64,000 nt of DNA from Isoetes taiwanensis (GCA_021234155.1 JAJEKV010000110.1:1704338-1768337), one strand, 5' to 3'. Counted from the first letter of the stretch, positions 32,691 to 44,821 are shown. Program-made: numbers and translations. Notes: generated from the letters alone by a model not told the origin.

Positions 32691-34280
32691 CTTTTAATGT
32701 AATTGTTTACATAACTGTGACTGTAGTCTTGGCAAGAACATGTACGAAGAAAAAATGGCAACGACAAGAAAGAACGAATGAAAGAAATGGCATAAGAAAA
32801 TTAAGGGAAATAACAAAAAAGGACAATCCATAACAAATAAGATGGGACAAGTAGCACTAGAGGTTGTCAAGACACAAATAAAAAAGACACCAAATGTAGA
32901 AACAATATTAAAGAAGCATGCCAAAGTGCGACAATGGAATGAAAAAGGAGACAAAGGAACAAAATAGAGCCATAAAATACCAAAAGAAGTAATGGAAATA
33001 ATGATGTAACTTGAACGGAAGGAATAGTACCAAAAATTACGAGATTCATGAAAAGACTAGATGTACAAGGGGGTGTCAAGTCTAGGAGGGATGAGGCAAA
33101 CAAGATACTTAGAACAAAATGGGTGAATCTAATAACGAGTGCAAACAAGCCAAGGAGCACGAAAAATGACGAGAGGTGCAACAAGAGCAAAACACACATA
33201 AATGCCCAATAAGCAATCTCGACAGAGTGCAAATGAGAACATAACCAGCATGAACAAGAAATTACTCCAAATTGGGTCGAAGTGAAAACTATAGAAACGT
33301 AGAAAACGGAGTAAGACAGACAAAAAAGATCTCAAGAGACAATCATGTAAAAAACAAATAGAAACATAAAAACTGCTTAGAGTGGAACAGGTAGAGCATG
33401 GAGGCTCATGAAACTAATGACCAAACAGATGAAATATGGACAAACATGACTAAAGCAGCTGAAAAAGAATGTCAAGTAGAACGAGATCCGTGCAGTAAAC
33501 AGGACAATACTAGAGACTAATATATTAGCGATGACAACACCAAAGGGAGCATGAACACTGGAGCACATCGAACCAGACCCAAAGCAATGCAAAGTCAATG
33601 AAACAGCAGGGGAAATAATGCAAAGTAAATGAAGCAGTAGGAGAAACACGGCAAACGAATAACGACAAAGACAAATAGAACGAACAGGACAAAAGGGAAC
33701 AAAGAACAAAAGAACAAGAATCAACATGACCGTGTGCTGTGAATGATCCCAGAGGCAAGTAGTTTAAAAAAGGATCCAAATGTGTGTACCAAACCAACAA
33801 AGCAATGTCAAAAACGACCACAGCTTGCAATGCTCTAGACAGTCTCCAACACCTATTCCCCTACATGGAAAAAAGCAACCATGTAATGCACTAGAGGGAG
33901 AAGTAAGTATGACGACCAGATGAGACTATGTAGTATATGCCATCCAAACCATGACAAGAAAGACGTGATATTGAGCCCCCAAAGAAAACTAGTCTAGAAA
34001 TAAAATCATGATATGATAACTACCATCGATCTACTAGCCATGGGAAACTAAACTGCCGAGATCAACCAACATACAAACTTTGTAAGTGCCAGCAAAACAA
34101 TGTGAAACTTCAATGTGACTTCAACGAAGGGATGATAGGTAACTTCAGATGAACATAAAGACATACGAAGGTTGAAAAAAGAAAGGCCACGAACGATATA
34201 CCAAGCGCGGATCCAAAGATCAAATGCAACAAATGAGCTATAAAAGAAACCACTACTAAAACGGATTTAATGCTCATTTA
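32690..34280. other. Purine-rich plus strand, no gene
   Basis: The plus strand is strongly A/G-biased, so long frames open on the minus strand encoding Phe/Leu/Ser/Cys-rich peptides. These overlap in several frames and have no domains. I treat them as compositional artefacts. A similar bias runs from 28650 to 30010. Confidence 0.5.
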
Positions 34281-34425
34281 TATATGGAGAAGCAGAAACC
34301 ATCTAGGCATATGTAAAAGCTTAAGGCCCAACGGATGAAACCATATACGCACATGTAAAAGCTTAAAGCATGAAGCTCATGCATTAGATGAAGCCATCTC
34401 GGCACATGTAAAGGCTTAAGCCACA
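34280..34425 (+). repeat. Short tandem repeat, CACATGTAAAAGCTTAA units
   Basis: Three units of about 45 bp, each with AACCAT..., a GGCATATG/CGCACATG word and GTAAAAGCTTAAGG-like sequence. Confidence 0.7.
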
Positions 34426-36360
34426 ATAAAAGCTATGCAGTACAAGCATTATACTAAAAGACAAATATGCATCAAAGATACTGTGTAGAGTGTTGAAAAC
34501 CACAGAAACTAAATGAAAGAAACTTTGTAAAAATCTCAAGAATTGATGAAATGAGAATATCTACAGTGAATATCACCTACCAAATATACGTAAAACATCA
34601 CCTGAATAATAAGCATGTTCCGAGTATGTTGTTGACCCATGCCCCAATTAAATGTATGAAGAACACCAGAATGTGAAAACACCCTAGGGCACCCTTCGTG
34701 AAACTACCCTGGAACCATGTACAAGACATACATTGGCATTGTTAGGACGAATTAAATGGAGTATGAAGTGCCGCTTCTCTAGTAGAATCTCATGGAAAGA
34801 ACAAAAAATAACTATCGAACTTCCCTGTGCAAAACGACGTTAGTGTTAGGATTTATATCACAAACTCGCAGAGAGATTATAGAAACATCACAGTGGGGAT
34901 ATAAAGTTTGGTGGGTGCACAAAGCTTATAATGACCTACAACAGGTTGTAGTGCACAAAAAACTCACTAATTTACATCGGATACAAACCTTGGTCTCCAA
35001 GACAATAGAGAAGCACTCTCACCAAACAATTCGTTCAAAAACTGTCGTAGATATCAGTATCGAGACGAACACACTCTCCTTAGTGCAAAGCAGATGATCC
35101 AGAGCCCAAAAAATTGATGTCTACTAAGCAAGCTACTAGATGATGTAACCAAAAAACCATTAGAATCAACAAAATAAATAGGGGGAAGTGGGAACTGGTA
35201 TCCCCCAGCCAGGTAACCCTTCCCTAAAGAACCTGCGATGGCGCAAAAGCGGAACAGAGGCGGAGGCGCTACCAGATACGCAACAAAGGGAAAATTGAGG
35301 CCAAGTTAGAGATTGAGGATCAGGGACTAATGACGAGATACAGAAGCTGAGGCTATAAGGAGCGAAATCCATCCAACAAACCCAATCGATTTGGCTAAAG
35401 GAGGTCGATTCGAAACCCAAAACAACAGACTAACACAACCAGGATGATTGCAAGACTAGAAGTTTGAGCAATCGAGCATAACTGATTCAAATAAGAACTG
35501 GAAGTTTGAGAAATCATGCAAAAATCATCACACAGGGAAAATGATCGCAAAACCAATTCAGGAAAGCCCAGGAAGGTAAAAAAAGAAACTTCTGAGTGGA
35601 GCCCTACCGCCAATCGATCTGACAGAAGGCAAATCGAAATACTCATCTTGCACAAAACCAGGTTGCAAGATTGGAAGCTTGAGAGATCAACCAGCCAAAA
35701 CCGTCAAAAGCAAATCCAAAAACAGACGAAAGCAAGGCCTAACTCAAGAGATTTGGCGAGACCATGGCAAGAGCCCCATCAAAGACAGAGGGCAGATCCG
35801 ATACCAAAAGGGAAAGAAAAAGGAAAGACCAGAAGCAGAAAGGGGCAAGGGCAACAGTCCAGTTCGAGAAACCAGAGAGATCTCTGCTAGCAAACCCAAA
35901 AAAGCCTAGAGGGGTAAAAAGCAAGCTGTCCAAAAATTTCAGAGCTCTAACACAGCCATACCAAGCAGACCAAAACGAATTGGAACCAAAGAAATAGACT
36001 TATCTGGAAGAGGTCGCTCCCGATTTGAAGCTCATGATTGCAGATCCATGGTCTTGCATACAACAGATCGTCGCCTGGAACCGATGCAACCCTTGCATAG
36101 ATAAGTGTCTTGGCTTAACAGCCGTCCTGCACCAGCTATATCCCTCGGGATCATAATCGACCACATCCGACCAAGAAAACGCTCTTGAACTCTCCCTATT
36201 CAAGCTATGCAGAGAGAAACAGCCATGAATATGTAGCATAATAACAGGGGGTTTCTTTTGTATTTTTATACTGTTTTTTCCTATGGTTTTGCTATGATTT
36301 GGTGAATGTATCTGATGGAGTGTACTAATAAGTATTTCTAGAGTGCGCATACATGCTTGA
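34426..36360. other. Non-coding stretch, no supported gene
   Basis: Continuing purine-rich DNA. Overlapping Lys/Arg/Gln-rich frames at 35516-35997 (plus) reflect composition. A more GC-balanced patch at 35170-35420 has no recognised domain. Confidence 0.45.
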
Positions 36361-36870
36361 ATGAATTTTTGCTCTTTTTTAATGGTTAGCACCCATGTAT
36401 TTGTCGAGATGTACAAGAAAAATATATGTACAACCCTCCCTTTGCATGCAGGAGTCGAAAGGGCATATTTTAGGGTTCGAGGCAAGGCCGACCCCTTCGT
36501 GGCTTTTACGAAAGAGGGCCTCAGCACGTTTCTTCTATTCGGACATGGAAGACGAAGAACAGCAGGAACAGGGGATGTTTCAAGAGAACAGAGCAACGGT
36601 GATTTTTTATGGGTATTTGTTCTGGTTCCAGAAAGGGCGGTGAAGGAATCGTCATGCCCAACTCCGGTATTGCTGCTGTCGGGGAGCCCCTCCTCACCAA
36701 AAAACAAGAAGATGAAGAGACCCGAAGGCTCTGTGAGAATCTTTTATAGAAATGCCAATGGCAAGTGTAGAGCTTTGGATGCTGTTAGTTGGGTGTTCGG
36801 TAAAATGCAGTGTAAAGAATGTGTATTCACAGCCTATGCCAATTGTCAAAACCCTGTTGTACACAGCTGA
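36361..36870 (+). CDS. Possible exon, unknown, weak
   Basis: A plus-strand frame of 169 codons in a patch with higher GC. A TGCATGCAG acceptor-like site at about 36450 precedes protein-like sequence (ADPFVAFTKEGLSTFLLFG). Competing frames are open on both strands: one beginning MEDEEQQEQG at 36546 and a minus-strand frame 36000-36707. I therefore cannot tell which, if any, is translated. Confidence 0.2.
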   Translation: MNFCSFLMVSTHVFVEMYKKNICTTLPLHAGVERAYFRVRGKADPFVAFTKEGLSTFLLFGHGRRRTAGTGDVSREQSNGDFLWVFVLVPERAVKESSCPTPVLLLSGSPSSPKNKKMKRPEGSVRIFYRNANGKCRALDAVSWVFGKMQCKECVFTAYANCQNPVVHS

Positions 36871-37303
36871 TATTTGATGCGATGCCATGCTGAGATGTTA
36901 ATCCCATGGACAACACACATCAGGTTAGAAATTATGTTTGCAAGTTATGTTCATAGGGATGAAGACAGTTATTTAGAGAAATCGAATTGGAAGTTGTGAG
37001 GCCAGATAAGTTCATATTTTTTACAGTGTTTGTTCCAGCCAGCCTATGGCAGTTCGTTTTGGTAGGCACACAGATGATATTTGATGTACACAGCTGATAT
37101 TTGATGCGATGCCATGCCGAGATGCTAATCCCATGGACAACACACATCAGGTTAGAAATTATTTTTATCAAATCCATGTTTGCAGGTTATGTTCATAAGG
37201 ACGAAGACAGTTATTTAGAGAAATCGAATTGGAAGTTGTGAGGCCAGATAAGTTGATATTTTTTACAGTGTTTGTTCCAGCCAGCTTATGGCAGTTCGTT
37301 TTA
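36861..37303 (+). repeat. Tandem duplication, 227-bp unit
   Basis: Unit 1 (36861-37087) and unit 2 (37088-37303) share long identical blocks starting ACACAGCTGATATTTGATG. A small insertion (TTTTATCAAATCC) is present in unit 2. Confidence 0.9.
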
Positions 37304-38612
37304 ATAGTCTGAGCCTCCTTTTTGGTAACGTGTTTTGCCTTGTTTGTGTACTAGCCATTTTAAGTAGATTATCTCTGTAAGAAGAAGGGCTTAAAGAATG
37401 CAAATTAGAAGCAGCCATATTGTTCATCTAGTTTTCCATTTCAGAAACCTGGTAAACAGTCAACGGCCCAGCATTTAGATGGCAGTTTAACCAACAAAAA
37501 TTCTACTTATATGACTTTTAAAACTTGCACTAGAACTTGAAAGGACGATTCTTGCTTGGCTGTGCTCGAATTTTTGCAGCAAAAAGGATTGGATTTTCCA
37601 GAAGATTGAAGGTATTATTCTGAGTTTTTTTTTGTTGTTGTTATGAACAGGGAATGGGTTCAAGATGGAGGGAATGGGGAGTATCGTCGCAGTGCAACCC
37701 GACCAGAGCAGTTAGCTGACTGCTTCAAGTCTGTTTCAATAACAGTTGCTTTCATGAAAAAATCTGGAGAGAGTGATTTCTCTTTGGAGCTTATAGCTTT
37801 CCAAATTCAAAGCTTTGTCATTAGCCTTCCTTGAAGACCCATGAACTCGATATCCTTTCTGACTGTTATGAATTCACACCTTCAAGACCCATGATAACTC
37901 AGCTACAAGCTTTGCAGCTCAAGTTTGGTTTCCCTCATAAGAGCATTTGTATGGTGAGTTTCTTACAAGGAGTTTGAGCAACTTCAGTTGGCTTGGTTTT
38001 CGTCATTGCCATTACTATTTGAGCTTTGATGTGTGCTCCATTGGTCTTGTACGACTACGTCCTTCTGAGTAGTCCTTCTGGTTCATAACGTTTAAACATG
38101 CAGGCTATTTATTGTTCACAGATAAGATAATGTGACAAAAAAACTCATTTATATATATCTATCATTACATGTTTGTGTATTGCTGGATAATATTATTATA
38201 GGCACGCTAGAGGCAACATGCACCATAGGCATGCATACTTCTTTCCTTTAGAGTAACCCCGGTTCGAGGCAACATCTTTGTAGGCATGCATATTTCTTTA
38301 ATGGGCCTTGGAGTAACCTGGGTTCAATTCAAGGAGGCCTTGACCTTTAAATAAACATTATATATCATAATAATTTTTATAATTCATTATTATTTTTTTT
38401 TTTTTTTTTTTTTTATATTGCTACATAATTAGATATATGTTTTACATCCGACATATTATTATTTACAAAATATAACATCAACTCATCCAAGTGTGAAGTC
38501 ACGTTGTTTGTTCTTAGCCCGAAGGGCAAAAAATTTTTAACCTATAACATAAACCATTACATTAAATTAAATTAAACCATTACATTACCTTTAAATTAAA
38601 TCCCCCTTCAAA
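37304..38612. other. Non-coding stretch with T tract
   Basis: No supported gene. There is a 22-base T run at 38393-38414, and ATTAAATTAAA repeats lie directly before the MITE. Confidence 0.5.
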
Positions 38613-38903
38613 CCCCCTTTGGTTTGGGTGCATATTCACACGGGGGGTGACGTAGGGCAGCAAGAGCCCCTATAATTATGTTTTGCACGTACAAAATCAA
38701 CACCATATAGTATATTACCTCAAATCTTATAGTATTTTGCAAATCTTGTTATACAGTATAGCAAATTCCATACTTCCATACCCCACAAACGAGGAACTTT
38801 GTGTACGGTGTAGATTAAGGAATAAGGGGTGAATATGCCTATCCAACAGCTCTCGTTGCCCGGAGTCACCCCCCGTGTGAATATGCACCCAAACCAAAGG
38901 GGG
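38613..38903. mobile_element. MITE with 38-bp inverted ends
   Basis: The left end CCCCCTTTGGTTTGGGTGCA (38613 on) and its inverse ending at 38903 are identical or nearly so for about 38 bp, through CATATTCACACGGGGGGTGAC. The 291-bp unit has no coding capacity. Ends rich in C/G followed by TTTGGTTTGGGTG recall Tourist/Harbinger MITEs, but no clear TAA/TTA duplication is seen, so the superfamily is uncertain. Confidence 0.7.
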
Positions 38904-39025
38904 AACGGTTAAACACTGACGTAAGATCGTGCAAACAAAACAAATGGAATTAGCCTTTCTGAAAACATAATCTAATCGATATGAAGCTAGAAAAGATAGA
39001 CTAGAAGAGATAGACTAGAATAAAG

Positions 39026-39182
39026 AAACTGGTAGGACAAAGAAGGAGGAGAATACTAGCTCAAGAGAACGCCGATGAATGAACATGGAAGAAGAGGCAG
39101 AATAAATAGGAGATGTGAGGTGAGGCGTCCCCATCCAAGGAATGTCGGTTCTATTGCTAAAGCAATAGAACCGTGGCATTCC
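39026..39182 (+). repeat. 157-bp dispersed repeat with terminal hairpin, copy 2
   Basis: Near-identical copy of 29331-29487 including the 12-bp perfect stem. The similarity to copy 1 stops just after GGCATTCCT. Confidence 0.85.
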
Positions 39183-39270
39183 TTTCAGATCACTTCTTCA
39201 TGATCTTTTCATCAGCACATTGAAATCTTGTGTTGAAATGCTTGACATCATGATATTGCAATGCTAAAAG

Positions 39271-40290
39271 CTACCATCCTAAGATTCCAACCTGCAACTG
39301 CATACCTAAAGCATGCCTAACAATCGGAGATGTTTTTGCAAGCACATCTGAATCAATGAGTTGTGCTAAATCCCTATCCATCTCATATGATTCCACTGCT
39401 GCTAAAAGAGGAGACAGCCCCACAACAGGAGATACTGAACTATGCTCATGAACACACAGATCTGATACTAGATTGACAGAAGCTTGACAATTGCCAATCT
39501 TCTTCAACTCATCCTGCAGCAAAGAATCATATGTCCTCCTAGTTCCATTATCATCGAATGTTTCTACACCAATGACATTGCACACTTAGCTTGCAATTCA
39601 ACTATCTTATCATACATGTATCAATCTTATTTTTAAAAATAGATAACAGAAATAAATTAATATAAGAATCGAGAATAGAAAAATACATGTTGTAGGCTTC
39701 ATCTGTACGCTATCCCGTCACTTTTTTCCCTACATACCTTGCCCTAGACATTGAGTAATGACAATAGAGTGGTCGAATTTACCAGAATATTTACCTTCTA
39801 TGCCAGCAACAGCCATCATATACTTTGTACATTCAACAAGTTTTCTAGCACTGACCCTGTTCACAGAATTGTACCATTGATTGGTTTTAGGATTCTGAAT
39901 TGGCTGCATGAAAAAAAAAAGAAAAGAAATCTCATCCTTATCGATTTTTGGATCAGCCAAATGCCTGTCAAGCTATCTATAAGCGAATACGACATTTGCT
40001 TGGTGACATTTGAAAGGCATCCTGAACTATTCTTCCTGATAATGACCCATATCAACATCATAATTCTTGCTTAGCCTCTTGCTGGACTCAAGATATTCTG
40101 ATCTGTTCTCTGAACCAACAACAAAATCCGAAATAACCAGCTTGTGAAGTTCACTCATTCTGCGAATGGCAAATCTGGCGACATAGTAATACATAAACCA
40201 TCTTTGCAGACCTTGGAGATGATGAATCTGATGATCAATGTCTGCATTTGCAATCCTGATCTCCTTCTGCCTTTGAATGAAACAAAACAA
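39271..40290 (-). pseudogene. Crypton-like tyrosine recombinase (DUF3504-like) remnant
   Basis: Read downwards from 40290. One segment (FAIRRMSELHKLVISDF, RSEYLESSKRLSKN) matches the 'E-H-R-L...DF...YLEY...R.SK' pattern of Crypton/KIAA1958-type recombinases. A second (39960-39730) gives FFMQPIQNPKTNQWYNSVNRVSARKL, then MMAVAGIEGK and DHSIVIT. The last three align with the NP-x-WY, AG(I/L)-x-GK and (N)HS-x-R-x-T motifs. The catalytic Arg of the HxxR box appears replaced by Val. A further piece reads VTG-stop-RTDEAYNMY, resembling the GHR...Y end of such enzymes. A downstream 104-codon frame (39585-39271) may be a C-terminal exon of unknown function. Stops and frame changes show it is dead. These enzymes recombine DNA through a tyrosine intermediate. 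Confidence 0.5.
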
Positions 40291-41125
40291 AACAAAATGA
40301 AATTGGAAAGCACCGACCTACGCAGAAACTGTCCATTGGTTAGATGGCCATCTGATCTCCTCTATATTCAGTCCACTTCTGTTGCAGGCGACCCTAACGC
40401 ACCCGACATAATTCTTCTTTTCGTCTATCTGGGTGTCTTGTGATGGCCTTTTGATGTCTAAAAAAATCCTCATATGAACCGCTAAACTGAAGCCTATGCT
40501 AGTTGGTCTGCCATGGTGATGCCAATCCATTCTCCCCTGCCATGCCCGATCCCGCTTGTCCTGCCCGGTGCTTGGTGCTAGTGCTGCTGCCTAGGCGATG
40601 GCGCTAGGCAGGAGGGTCCTTCCAAAGTCCTCTTGCAGCTCATGTTGTAGAACACAACATGTTTGATGTAAAAGGCTTAATGTTGTAGGTGTAGGTTAAG
40701 CAGTGTTGTTAAGGAAAAATCCCCCTTAGATTGCCTTGGCTAATGTAGTACACATTAGTCTAGAAGCATATAACTCTATCTACTTTATCGATATATAAGT
40801 CATTAGTGCATGAGCTATCTCATAATTCAATTATCACTGAACCAAAATAGGTGAGTCATTGATCATGATTAAAGTAAAGGAGGCTATGGCACTATGATTA
40901 ACATAGTGATTCCTAAAGATTTTTTTCTAAGGACACAACACCATTCAACCCAATGCTTCAATATAGTTTTCACACAAAGGTCGTCATGTGAACATATAAA
41001 ATAATTGGCATTGACAACTATGCATTTGAATCTATCTTCATCGATCTTCTAAACATCAAACTCTATGCTTAAATCATATTACTAGTTAGAATCGTCATGC
41101 AAAATGTAAGATAAAACTCTCAATA
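40285..41125 (+). repeat. Dispersed repeat of about 840 bp, copy 2
   Basis: Second copy of 23888-24715, starting directly at the beginning of the recombinase-like frame. Copy 1 instead abuts the MULE. Confidence 0.85.
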
Positions 41126-43200
41126 TATGCAACATCATGCAACATACGAAGTTACGAACATACTTCAACATTATGCAACTAACGAATGTTGAAAGGAGTT
41201 ATCTTTCTTCAGACCATGTTAGTCTTATTGAGGACCAGTTATGGTGCCCGGCATCGCCGAGCTTTACTACAATTTTTGTATTTGCCATGATGCTGAAATA
41301 GAAGGAAGGTGCGAATGTGATGTGTTGATTTGACGTGTAATATAAATGCCAAAGAAGATACCTCTAGCTACACAATGAAATGCATCATGATATAAAATAG
41401 ATAGAAAAGTGAAGAAGACACTCCTAGCACACTCTATCCCTTGATTGAGGCCCTGAGTATGAATCCGTCATTATAAGAATAAAGAATGATGTCCTAGTCA
41501 CTGCGAGTTGGAAATATCAATGGTGAGTCTATTAGTTAGCATACATACATGTAGTTCCTTTTTACATTAATGATAAAGCTCTCATTCTACATTGCTTTTT
41601 GTTGATGCATTAGATTTTTCAATATAGCAAAGTTGTAGAGATGTCCTAGATTATTATTATTAGCTAGGAATAGTTTGAGATGGGACTTAGAATAGTCTTA
41701 TTTGTTGGATCACAAACCATTCTCTTTGCTCTGCCTTATATCTTGAATACAATGTCACAAACCATTTTCATTCTCTTGCTAACATCTCAGAACTATTGCT
41801 TGTCATAAATACCTTGTTCATTTCAATAATTATAGCCAATGTTTTAAAGGTCTAAGATGATTTTCGTGTAGCACAAGTATAAAAGCGCCTGTCGGCAATA
41901 TGCTTTGGTCGGTCCTATTCATACATGTTCATGCATCACGATGTAATATAATGACCAAAAGACACGTTTAGTAGAAAAAAGGAAATCTAATGACTTCCAA
42001 GTGTCTTTCTCTAGTAATATAATGGACATCTTAAATTTTGACATCTAGTGACGGGTGCCCGACATTGCTGGACAAAAGTCAAAATATAAGTTAATGTGAG
42101 GCATTTGGTTCGATTGAATAGATGATGATAAACGGAATGAAATCAATTAGATTGTAGCTGGATGGGTTTGGATGTTTCAAATCTTCTGGGAATGTATTTT
42201 TGTACACGTCCATGCCCTCTACTTTTCTCTTATATTTTACAAGAAATTTATCGCGGTGGCCATGGCCGCCACGAACATTTCTTTTGCCCTACTCGTGGCA
42301 ACGGAGGGCTTGTATTAAGTCAAAAAGAACTCAGCTATGGACTTGTGAAATTGAGCTAAATGTGTCTAACTTGGAGAACTCTAACCTCCATATTGAAAGC
42401 AGTGCAAAAAAATGACAAATGTGGTTTTAGGCACGAGTTTGTTTTGTATGCATGTTTAATGTCTTTTATATATGTCAAATGTGAGTTGAATTATTTCAAT
42501 TTTTGTTTTTCTAGACGAGCACATGTTTGCTAGTAATTTAGGAAATTTTAAGTTCAAATATCACATGGCCTAGGCTAGGTGTCATGGATAATTGTTTTAT
42601 TCATTTAGTTGTTTGAACGATTTGTGGATTAAGTTTTGAAAATGGGAAATGCGGCAAGTACTTGGCAACCCAACAATCAAGGAAGCCAATATGATTCAAG
42701 AGGCCTTTGGTATCAAGAGGCTAATTCAAACAAACTCTTATAGAAAGTTGTTATTAGTGACGCTACAGCTGGCACAAAGTAGATAACCCATGGTTTGCAT
42801 GCCCACAATGTTCATTAAAAAAGGCAGCATTAATTTACATCAATACTTTTTCTCACTATCGCAATAGCAACCAAGCTGCTTGGTTGTGTATCTCTGGCTT
42901 AATATGTATACCTGGTGTTTACCATTTCACCATTCAGCAAGCCATCGCAAAATATGAATTGCAATAACTCAATAAATTTATTATGGAATTAAAAATGGCA
43001 GTAGCAAAAGTTGACGCTGCCGGACAGACCATGTCACTGAAGAGCCACAACTGATCAACAAATCAGTAATAGATGACATTATACAGCAAGTACTTGTTAC
43101 AAAAAGGTATACAATACATGTAAAATTCATCTGTTCCTCCAGTCATATGTATAGACCTGTTCAGCATAGCATTAGCTTACGTATCAGGAAAATAACAATG
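41126..43200. other. Non-coding stretch with one palindromic repeat
   Basis: AT-rich. It includes a short block (41170-41240) similar to 27150-27235 and the GC palindrome at 42236-42285. No gene is supported. Confidence 0.5.
42236..42285 (+). repeat. GC-palindrome repeat, copy 2
   Basis: Inverse of 27053-27104. The core 42251-42274 reads TCGCGGTGGC-CATGG-CCGCCACGA, self-complementary except for one mismatch. Confidence 0.75.
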
Positions 43201-43212
43201 CAAACTCCTTAC

Positions 43213-43553
43213 CCTTAAATGATTGTCCCAGCTTCTTGCACAGATGGCAGTCCCATCAGAAGAAACCCGCACACAACTAATCTGGTTTTGACGCTCATTA
43301 GAATTGGTCACTTTATAAATCTCCTGTGAAACAACAAACAAATTAGAGACATACAATATGAGAAAATTATCGCCTATAGAGATCTTTAGGTCATTTCTAA
43401 GATTAATGCAACAATATGTTTTGCAGAAAAAAGAAATACTGCACTGGAAATTATCAAGTAAGTAAGGTCAGAGGCATACTTGTCCACGCAGAGAATCCCA
43501 TAATATAAAACCATCATGAAGATAATTGGCTATAAGTATGCGCCCCAATCATC
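43213..43553 (-). pseudogene. G-protein beta subunit-like WD40 fragment
   Basis: Two exons in the same phase. The upper exon (about 43553-43480) encodes RILIANYLHDGFILWDSLRGQ-like sequence (aligns with LLFAGYDDFNCNVWD of G-beta). It ends at a GT donor (43479). The next exon (43323-43213, 37 codons, after a TTTCACAG acceptor) reads QISCVRVSSDGTAICARSWD and matches the final WD repeat (RVSCLGVSxDGxALCTGSWD). It ends at an AGG|GTAAGG donor. The intron is 156 bp. The five earlier WD repeats and the last few residues are not found nearby, and a TGA lies just upstream. This is probably a captured or decayed gene fragment rather than a working G-beta. Confidence 0.55.
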
Positions 43554-43559
43554 GCCCCT

Positions 43560-44312
43560 TTGCTTTCTGCCGTGGGCTGACCAGAATCTGCCATAGCCAG
43601 AGATTGAAGAAAAACTTCTGACCGAAGTAGGAGCTGTGGGCTTTGAATGCATTCATGTGGTATGGAGCCATATGCCTCTCATCTAGCTCCCTGCTCCCTG
43701 CTCCCTGCATGCCGAGTTCAAACAATTTCAGTCAGTTCATTGTACTTGTTGCTAATAAAAAACCTACCAAACTGATGATCCCACAAGAAGAGAAGGCAAG
43801 GGATGTAGGGCCTGCCTACCTGTACGGTTTTTTAAACAGAAGAATATCTCAGATGGCATAGCCATAGTTCTGCCCTTGCCCACGGGTTCTCTAGGTTAGC
43901 AAACAACCTAACTTCTTCAGCTTATGATTTCAGAAATAACTTAAACTTAAAAAATGCACGTAGTTTAATCTACTATTGAAGACCAAAATCAGAGAGCTTA
44001 CTGAAATAAGACGAATCTGTTTAGAAATCTCTTGCTATAGGCGATCCGAAGCAGCCCGATTTGAGAGTAGGAGCAACTATAGAAGATCTGGACTCTTAAA
44101 TATGCATGCATTCAAGAACACATGGCACAGCTATAGCCAGCATGTGGCGTAGCTGTCTCCAGGCGAATGCCGACAGCAAAAAACAGCCAGAATGCTTCGG
44201 CAATGTGGCAAGAGATTGGAGCGACCGACCGCCATATGTTTGAACGGATTCCTAAAAAAAAAAAAAAAACGTGGCAACAAAATGGAAACCTGGATTGCGG
44301 CGCAGAACCACG

Positions 44313-44349
<37 letters not shown>

Positions 44350-44821
44350 GTGAAACATAATTACATATGTTGTGATAGGCCCAATTTTTTTCTCCTGTAT
44401 TGTAAAGGCAAAAAAGGTTGATTCAATGTTTAAGTAGAATTGTACTTCAAATGAGAAGGCATCAACATGTGGCACAAATAGCATATATATTTCATCATCA
44501 TTGTCAATGCTAAGTCTCTATCTACCAAGGGCACACATATATTAGCTCATAAGTCTTTTGAGTTGAATTATATAATGGTTCATCATGGTCAATTGCTAAA
44601 GAACAATCTCATGTACAAAAAGATGTATTGAGTCTTCACACAACTACTATGGCATACATATAGCTAGTAAGGATTTCATTAAATTGTTTAAACAGTTGTA
44701 CAATGAGCAAAGCTAGTGTTAGCACAGTCTCTCCCCCCAAATGCTATACTGCTATAAATATTACATGTTGAGAACATGCATTTGTGATTAAATGCAAACG
44801 TAGTCACAGAAGGAAGTGTCA
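43560..44821. other. Non-coding stretch with two A tracts
   Basis: A runs of 16 (44254-44269) and 36 (44313-44348) bases occur in plus orientation. These may be tails of degraded retro-insertions. No gene is supported. Confidence 0.5.

Noticed and set aside
32690-33830. Several minus-strand frames of 68-121 codons with hydrophobic peptides.
   Set aside because: Overlapping frames, compositional bias, and no splice or promoter context.
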